Part shown: piece by piece, positions 59,042-64,000 of the stretch | Layout: the number at the start of each line of letters is the position of its first letter | How positions within the stretch are numbered: the first letter of the stretch is position 1 | Source: Bigelowiella natans CCMP2755 | Lineage: Eukaryota; Cercozoa; Chlorarachniophyceae | Direction of reading: 5' to 3' | Length of the DNA stretch: 64,000 nucleotides | Assembly (NCBI GenBank): GCA_000320545.1 | Contig: ADNK01000431.1 | Location: 2,501 to 66,500, forward strand | Position numbers and translations under genes: made by a program | The notes under the pieces: generated by a model | Database searches by the model: none | Seen by the model: the letters and a program-made list of their open reading frames with translations, nothing else | Told to the model about the DNA's origin: nothing

Positions 59042-59758
59042 TAGAGGAGACAGCACGGAGAGAGAAGAATTATATGATGAACATCAGCACCAGGTCTGAT
59101 ACAAAAAATTGCGATGCTACGGCCGCCTTTCATCATCTATCATGACTCACGATTTATTTGCGGACATTGCTATGCTAAGCTAGTCGTTCATCTTTTGCTA
59201 GTGCATACATGTAAGCGCGCGCAATATGTAGCCATAAATTATTGATCAAGCGCTCCTGCCTGCCATTGCGCATGATGCAGCAAGGATGTGGACGACCATG
59301 CATCTATTGAAATAAACGTCCACAACACACGAAAGAGACTCAGGAAACAACTGGCGACTGCGATCATGTATGCATAGGTGGGATACATGACACAAGGAAA
59401 CACATCACACTATTGGAATTGGAGCATCGCGCAGCATATGCGTGCTCTATGTACGTTGCATATGTAACATAACACTATTGTAACACATGCTTTTGGTAGT
59501 AGTGTGCTAGCATGGTGCACATCGATCATTGCAGAAATAAACGAACAAATGTAATAACGGGAGCGCTGTAGCGCCGCCGCTGTGCATGGCTAGATAGCTA
59601 CCTGTGAGAGCCTACATATATATAACTACATTATATATATTAGGGCTCTCTCGTACAACCAGGTATACGAACATAAGTAGTTAAGCGCACATGTTCTATT
59701 TTACGTGCACATGTCCCACATATGTTCTAGAGAACTTTGTACGTGAGAGCCTACATAT
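59042..59758. other. Gene-end spacer before the LINE
   Basis: Microsatellite-poor region with GCTAGC/GCATG-type words (for example near 59505) that follows the CWF19L2-like gene. It contains a 16-bp direct repeat, GTGAGAGCCTACATAT, at 59604-59619 and 59743-59758; the second copy abuts the LINE 3' end. No gene is visible. Confidence 0.6.
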
Positions 59759-59778
59759 GAGACGGATGTGATGAAGAA

Positions 59779-62700
59779 TCAAATTTTTTCAATGGTAATC
59801 CTGATGTAGCTGTGCAATGCAGCGGCTACAGCGCTAATGTTGCATCTGTTGGTTTCTGCCACAATGTGTTTCATGCATTTGAAAGCGTCCTCATGCGACC
59901 GATGTTGCCGCGCACTGCGCGCAGCAGTTCTGGATTCAATTTCAGCCTTTGTCAACCGGTTCGTGTCGTCGTTGCGATTCATGATCGCGCGCATTTGATT
60001 GCGCAATCTGATTTGTTCTCGACCATGCATTGGACATTGCAGGAGATGATCCATGTCCTTCAGGATGCCACATGCATCGCACGTGGCATCTTCCTCTGTG
60101 CATTGTCCACGTGACAGCATGAATTTGCCAAGATTGCCGACACCACAGATGGCGCGCATCCATGATGTAGCAACACTTGGAAGTTTCAGTTTGATGCCGG
60201 TGATCGAAGATGACGGGAGGAAACCAAGATTCTTGAGATTCACAGCGCGCAATGAATCATTGGACCATTCCTCTTCGAATTCGTTGAAAGCACAAGATTT
60301 CATCACCTTGTGATGTTTTTTCAGTTCTTTTTTCAGCGCCTCTGTTGTCGCCAAAACGGTGGGCAATTCGTCACCTAACAAGTCGTCAGTGATCGATTTG
60401 AGCCGTCGAAACAAGGATGCTTTGTTCCACGTGTGTGTGGGCACATCAATCCACGATGTGCCATCTGACACTTTTCGATTTTCAATGATGAAGCCATAAC
60501 TGCTCCAATCATTTATTCCCTCATGGATTTGAGGACCGCTGCCTGTGTCGATCCATGCGTTAGTGCGTAACCATGATTTAGCACACTGCACTTTAGTTTG
60601 ATATCGGGGTGGCAACGTGCCAGTGAGGACGTGGGGGACGTCGTTGGAGATGGATCCAGGTAATCCCAATATACGTTTCAGGGTTTGGGATTCCATGGAA
60701 TCCATCTGTTTTATTCGTATGTTTCTTCGTGATCTCCATATTGGAGCAGCGTATCTGCTGGATGCAAGGAACCATGATTTGTAAAATTTCAGTCTGACGT
60801 TTAGCGGTACAAGGTGTCTGGAATAACACAACCTTAACAAAAACCTTCGCTTCTTTTGCAATCTCAGGTGAGAAGCAAGAGCATGTTTTTCAAAGGTTAA
60901 TTTGTTGTCGAAGATTAGTCCGAGACATCTGCCGCTGTCGACTCTTTTTATTTTTCCTTGGAGATTGAGAGAGATGTTCCAGGAGGTTTGGTGTCGGTGG
61001 GCTTTATTTCTTTTGTCAATTATAAGGTACCCGCTCTTGTCCCCATTGAATCGCATCCGCCATTTCATGCACCAGTCCGTCATTTGGTTTAGGTCGGCCT
61101 GGATATCATCTTGCATTTTCCCCCATCGGTTTGGCGAAAACAATTTGTAGGGGGTAACGTCGTCACAGTATATTTGGAAATCTGTGTTGGTAATATGTTC
61201 GTAAATGTCGTAATAGGTTATGAAAAGGAAACAGCTGAGAGATGATCCTTCGGGGACGCCGCTCCCAAGGTTCATGTGCTCAGAGAGAGTATTGCCAAAT
61301 CTGAATCTGGCGGTACGATCTCTGAGCCAGTCGTCGATCCACAGCAATAGCGAGCCTCGTATTCCGTATTTGTCATGTAACTTGCGTATCATGCCGGAAT
61401 GCCAGGCTTTTGGATAAGCTTTAGAGGCATCTGTAAACAACAGGATGGCTGCAAGCTTTTTGTTATATACTCCATCCTCGATTGACTGCGTCATCTTTGT
61501 GAGTGCAGTTTCGCAGGATCGATTTTTCATGAATGCATACTGATGTATGCTAATGTTTTTGGGGGGTATAGCTTCGCGGAGCCGTTGTTCTATTAGTTTG
61601 TCTTCTATTTTTGAAGCTATTTGTAGGAGAGAAATCGTTCTCCCGTTGAGAGGGGTGTTAAGTTCTTTGTTGGCCTTAGGGATGAGACAAAAAATGGCCG
61701 CCTTACGTGAGCCATCTCGGGTACCCCATCTATATGACGTGTTGAATGTAGCTAACCACAGTTGATGGAGTTTCTTGCTTTTTTTCAACATGTTTAGGTG
61801 AACACCATCATCGCCAGGAGACTTGTACGGTGATGCTTTGTTGATCACGTTTCTTAGTTCATGCATAGAAAAATCTCTGTTGTATGAATTAACACTGTGG
61901 ATCTTTTTGTCTTCATTTTTCCTGAAGGTATTTCTCCAGGCCTCAGTTTCAGCGTGAAAGGTTCGATTTTTCTTGTCTGACGGGTGTGGTTTGTAGATAT
62001 GTTTCCATTTGGCAACACACACTTCACATTTTTTTTCTTCAGAGGTTTCGCCATCGAGTCCTCCGAATTTATCCCGCCCTCTGGATTTTTGGAATAATTT
62101 GTACAGCATTCTGGTATGATTCCCATTGTTGTATTTTTCGAAGCGAGACAAGAATAATTGCCATGCTTCGTACTGAAGGGTTTCGGTGGTTCGTTCAAGT
62201 TCGGCGTTGATTTCTTGGATCTTGGTTTCTAATAATTTTCTCTTCCGAAATTTCCTTTCGTGTTTCAAGGATCTAAATAATTTTTCTTGTTGATCTTTGA
62301 TGGATTTATATTTTTTGTCGTTTTGGTATGGCTTGATTGGACTCCAACGTTGTCGTTTTTTTGGTGTGCAGCTATTAAAAGCTTTTCCGGTAAAGTCCCA
62401 GAACCAGCGTTCAAGCTTTTTTGCATCAGCCTCCGATTGAACGTTTAGTATGCGCTGGTGCAAGCGTTCGGTAATATTATTCAATTTTTCGTCAAATCGT
62501 TTTACATCGAATTTGTCGATGTCATATATCATTGGTGAAGTCTGTTGATGGATTGCCACAGGTTTTCCAAAGTGGATACCGAAATGGTCACTTGTCGTGG
62601 TGTTGGCCATCTGATATTCTATTTGGTGTGCGAAGTTTGAGGAGCACAGCACATGATCAAGTGTGCTTGTGTTTCCTTTTCTGAAATATGTGGCTTCCCC

Positions 62701-63273
62701 AGGGTTGACCATCATGATGTTGTTATCCGACAACCACTGGTGTAGGTATCTGCCACGTCTATCTTCTTGGTTTCGGACATCGTAGGTGGAGTGTTTAGCA
62801 TTAGTGTCCCCCACGATGATGTATTTTTTCCATTTCTGTTTCCGAATGATGTTCATTATGAAATCTAATCTCTCTTTCAGATGTGAGATGTTTTGGTGTG
62901 GCTGGAGGTACACCATTATGACAGCATATTTTTCAATGCTGTGTATGAAAAAACTAATATCGTAATTGTTATCATCTATAGGTATATGAATTATATCTGT
63001 GTTCTTTTTTCTTAATCCAAAGCTCCCAGAGGAGCCGCTCGTCCGAATCACTTCGTATCCCGCTGGAGGATGCAGCCTCTCCGATTCTTTGAGGCGGCCT
63101 TCCCCAAACCAGGCGAGTTCGATGTTGTTGGTGGTTATCATTTCTTTTAACATATTATATCTTCTATTTATTCTTTGCCTGCCTTGTTCAGTTCCGTTTT
63201 TACTGCGTATGTTTTGGTAGTAGTAGGGGAGATTCAAATGATTAACCATATTTACGTGTCCTTCTGTTTTCAT
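59779..63273 (-). CDS. LINE ORF2: endonuclease and reverse transcriptase
   Basis: The 1164-residue protein begins with an apurinic/apyrimidinic-type endonuclease: YYYQNIRS (residue ~20), VGDTNAKHS (~154), TLDHVL and TTSDHFGIHF (~227). A charged linker follows. The reverse transcriptase has AIFCLIPKANKE, NGRTISLLQIASK, HQYAFMKNRSCETAL, the first catalytic Asp in LFTDASKAYPKAWH (~614), GVPEGSSLSCFLF and the YCDD box (~702, a variant of YADD). The C terminus contains CDACGILKDMDHLLQC (~1064), a CCHC-like finger. All catalytic motifs are present. It overlaps ORF1 by 32 bases in another frame. Met1 at 63273 or Met9 at 63249 could be the start; Met9 overlaps the ORF1 stop as ATGGTTAA. Confidence 0.95.
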   Translation of the reverse strand: MKTEGHVNMVNHLNLPYYYQNIRSKNGTEQGRQRINRRYNMLKEMITTNNIELAWFGEGRLKESERLHPPAGYEVIRTSGSSGSFGLRKKNTDIIHIPIDDNNYDISFFIHSIEKYAVIMVYLQPHQNISHLKERLDFIMNIIRKQKWKKYIIVGDTNAKHSTYDVRNQEDRRGRYLHQWLSDNNIMMVNPGEATYFRKGNTSTLDHVLCSSNFAHQIEYQMANTTTSDHFGIHFGKPVAIHQQTSPMIYDIDKFDVKRFDEKLNNITERLHQRILNVQSEADAKKLERWFWDFTGKAFNSCTPKKRQRWSPIKPYQNDKKYKSIKDQQEKLFRSLKHERKFRKRKLLETKIQEINAELERTTETLQYEAWQLFLSRFEKYNNGNHTRMLYKLFQKSRGRDKFGGLDGETSEEKKCEVCVAKWKHIYKPHPSDKKNRTFHAETEAWRNTFRKNEDKKIHSVNSYNRDFSMHELRNVINKASPYKSPGDDGVHLNMLKKSKKLHQLWLATFNTSYRWGTRDGSRKAAIFCLIPKANKELNTPLNGRTISLLQIASKIEDKLIEQRLREAIPPKNISIHQYAFMKNRSCETALTKMTQSIEDGVYNKKLAAILLFTDASKAYPKAWHSGMIRKLHDKYGIRGSLLLWIDDWLRDRTARFRFGNTLSEHMNLGSGVPEGSSLSCFLFITYYDIYEHITNTDFQIYCDDVTPYKLFSPNRWGKMQDDIQADLNQMTDWCMKWRMRFNGDKSGYLIIDKRNKAHRHQTSWNISLNLQGKIKRVDSGRCLGLIFDNKLTFEKHALASHLRLQKKRRFLLRLCYSRHLVPLNVRLKFYKSWFLASSRYAAPIWRSRRNIRIKQMDSMESQTLKRILGLPGSISNDVPHVLTGTLPPRYQTKVQCAKSWLRTNAWIDTGSGPQIHEGINDWSSYGFIIENRKVSDGTSWIDVPTHTWNKASLFRRLKSITDDLLGDELPTVLATTEALKKELKKHHKVMKSCAFNEFEEEWSNDSLRAVNLKNLGFLPSSSITGIKLKLPSVATSWMRAICGVGNLGKFMLSRGQCTEEDATCDACGILKDMDHLLQCPMHGREQIRLRNQMRAIMNRNDDTNRLTKAEIESRTAARSARQHRSHEDAFKCMKHIVAETNRCNISAVAAALHSYIRITIEKI

Positions 63274-64000
63274 ATGCCCTGAATCGTAGGTAGCTGCCCT
63301 GATATGTGATTTGTGAATTCAGCAGTTTGGTGGCCTCTTCATGCGAGTGCACAAACAGCTGAAGTAGAGGGCCCTTGCCGAGAGGTTCTATTGCTGCGAC
63401 TTTTACATCGATGTTGGTTTCGATTATCTGCTTGATGATTCCAATTCGTGTTGATTTTTCCTGCTCGTTAGGTCCCAGCCTTGGGCCTCTCAGAACTACA
63501 GAGTGCTTACTTGGCCTTGACTTAGCTGCTCTGACTGTGGTCACTAATCCAAAGAGTGAGGGAAGGAATGATCCTTGTCCTAACTGATGTTCGGTGTTAA
63601 GCAGATCCAGGTAAGCATCCATCTTAGATTCTCTGGAGCCTTTGAAGAACACTTTTAGGTGGGTTTTATTCCTAGATTTGAATTGGATTCCTTGAAAGTC
63701 CTTCCCATATTTCGCTTGGAAAGCTACGTGCATTTGGAATTCGTTCAATCCTAGTGCATCGATCAACTTTGGAGTTATTTTGGACAGGTTTTTCCCAATA
63801 TCTGGAACATCTTTTTTTTCACTGGATGGGTTCAAATCCTCTACGTTCTTTCCGGCTAGGCATTTAGTCTCTTCTTCCTCGGTGTTAACTTCTGTCAGTG
63901 TGTCGCGGTTTTCATCCCTCGGATCTGCTGTGTTTGTTTCCTCACTTGTTGGTTCGTTGGCATGTTTTTTTTTGCCAGTGAGAACAGTGCGACATGGGTC
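63242..64000 (-). CDS. LINE ORF1 (partial, RNA-binding type)
   Basis: The frame is open from the window edge (beginning DPCRTVL) to TAA at 63242, at least 252 residues. The visible N-terminal part is acidic and hydrophilic (ENRDTLTEVNTEEEET). The C-terminal half has two folded-looking blocks: EFQMHVAFQAKYGKDFQG with HLKVFFKGSRESKMDAYLDL, and IKQIIETNIDVKVAAIEPLG with LLQLFVHSHEEATKLLN and a YLRFRAYENRR tail, consistent with an RRM-like nucleic-acid-binding module of LINE ORF1 proteins. The start codon is outside the window. Confidence 0.75.
   Translation of the reverse strand, partial: DPCRTVLTGKKKHANEPTSEETNTADPRDENRDTLTEVNTEEEETKCLAGKNVEDLNPSSEKKDVPDIGKNLSKITPKLIDALGLNEFQMHVAFQAKYGKDFQGIQFKSRNKTHLKVFFKGSRESKMDAYLDLLNTEHQLGQGSFLPSLFGLVTTVRAAKSRPSKHSVVLRGPRLGPNEQEKSTRIGIIKQIIETNIDVKVAAIEPLGKGPLLQLFVHSHEEATKLLNSQITYQGSYLRFRAYENRRTRKYG

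Larger units (their letters stand above)
59759..64000 (-). mobile_element. Non-LTR (LINE) retrotransposon, right end beyond window
   Basis: A two-ORF LINE: ORF1 (from beyond 64000 to 63242) and ORF2 (63273-59779), followed by only about 20 bases of 3' untranslated sequence ending in CACATCCGTCTC at 59759. Both frames are open with no stop or frameshift, so the copy looks young. Three shorter copies of its 3' terminus occur elsewhere in the window. The domain order (apurinic-type endonuclease, reverse transcriptase, C-terminal CCHC-like finger) is that of Jockey/I-type elements. The 5' end and the expected target-site duplication are outside the window. Confidence 0.93.

Noticed and set aside
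1-64000. tRNA or rRNA genes
   Set aside because: I saw no cloverleaf with A and B boxes and no rRNA-like sequence, though a covariance-model scan was not possible.

Overview
This is nuclear DNA of a eukaryote. Nearly every gene is split by short GT-AG introns (about 100-700 bp), and the introns are packed with di- and trinucleotide microsatellites. No operons, ribosome-binding sites or bacterial gene layout are present. The gene content suggests a flagellated, probably photosynthetic microbial eukaryote. It includes a plant-type L-galactono-1,4-lactone dehydrogenase (last step of the plant/algal ascorbate pathway), a CASTOR/POLLUX-type ion channel, an axonemal inner-arm dynein intermediate chain (IC140/WDR63 type), and an NTF2/SnoaL-like protein of a type I associate with algae. 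I cannot fix the phylum from the sequence; a secondary alga (stramenopile or rhizarian) would fit, but that is inference.

Layout from left to right: a palindrome-rich spacer (1-1189); a putative N-myristoylated glycine-zipper protein (-, 1190-2178); a CDC123/D123-like gene with an in-frame stop (+, 2811-3950); L-galactonolactone dehydrogenase (-, 4541-10403); an unrecognised signal-anchored protein (+, 11229-15285); the SnoaL-like protein (-, 16067-18389); the CASTOR/POLLUX channel (+, 19411-26974); a putatively dual-acylated protein with repeated beta-sandwich-like domains and MYND fingers (+, 28383-32494); the dynein intermediate chain (-, 34420-40802); an unrecognised helical protein and a possible ADF-H/coactosin-like gene (+, 41673-43864); STK19 (-, 44413-46030); a Lys/Ser-rich protein (+, 46541-47626); a PhnP-like metallo-beta-lactamase-fold hydrolase (-, 48199-51706); an unrecognised gene (+, 52045-53353); an RGG protein (-, 54014-56714); a CWF19L2-like splicing factor (+, 57065-59041); and an apparently intact LINE retrotransposon that runs off the right edge (-, 59759-64000).

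The genes mostly alternate strand, so spacers are either head-to-head (shared 5' ends) or tail-to-tail (shared 3' ends). The two spacer classes differ sharply. Six head-to-head spacers carry 11 copies of TGCGACA (consensus about YCTGCGACAA). The gene-end spacers lack it apart from one copy, and are instead rich in GCTAGC and GCATGC words, including six perfect copies of the 12-bp palindrome CATGCTAGCATG. Three short fragments of the LINE 3' end, two of them flanked by direct repeats, lie in gene-end spacers. The genes have diverse housekeeping roles and do not form one pathway. The main novelty candidates are the shared promoter motif, the gene-end palindrome class and the acylated MYND protein.
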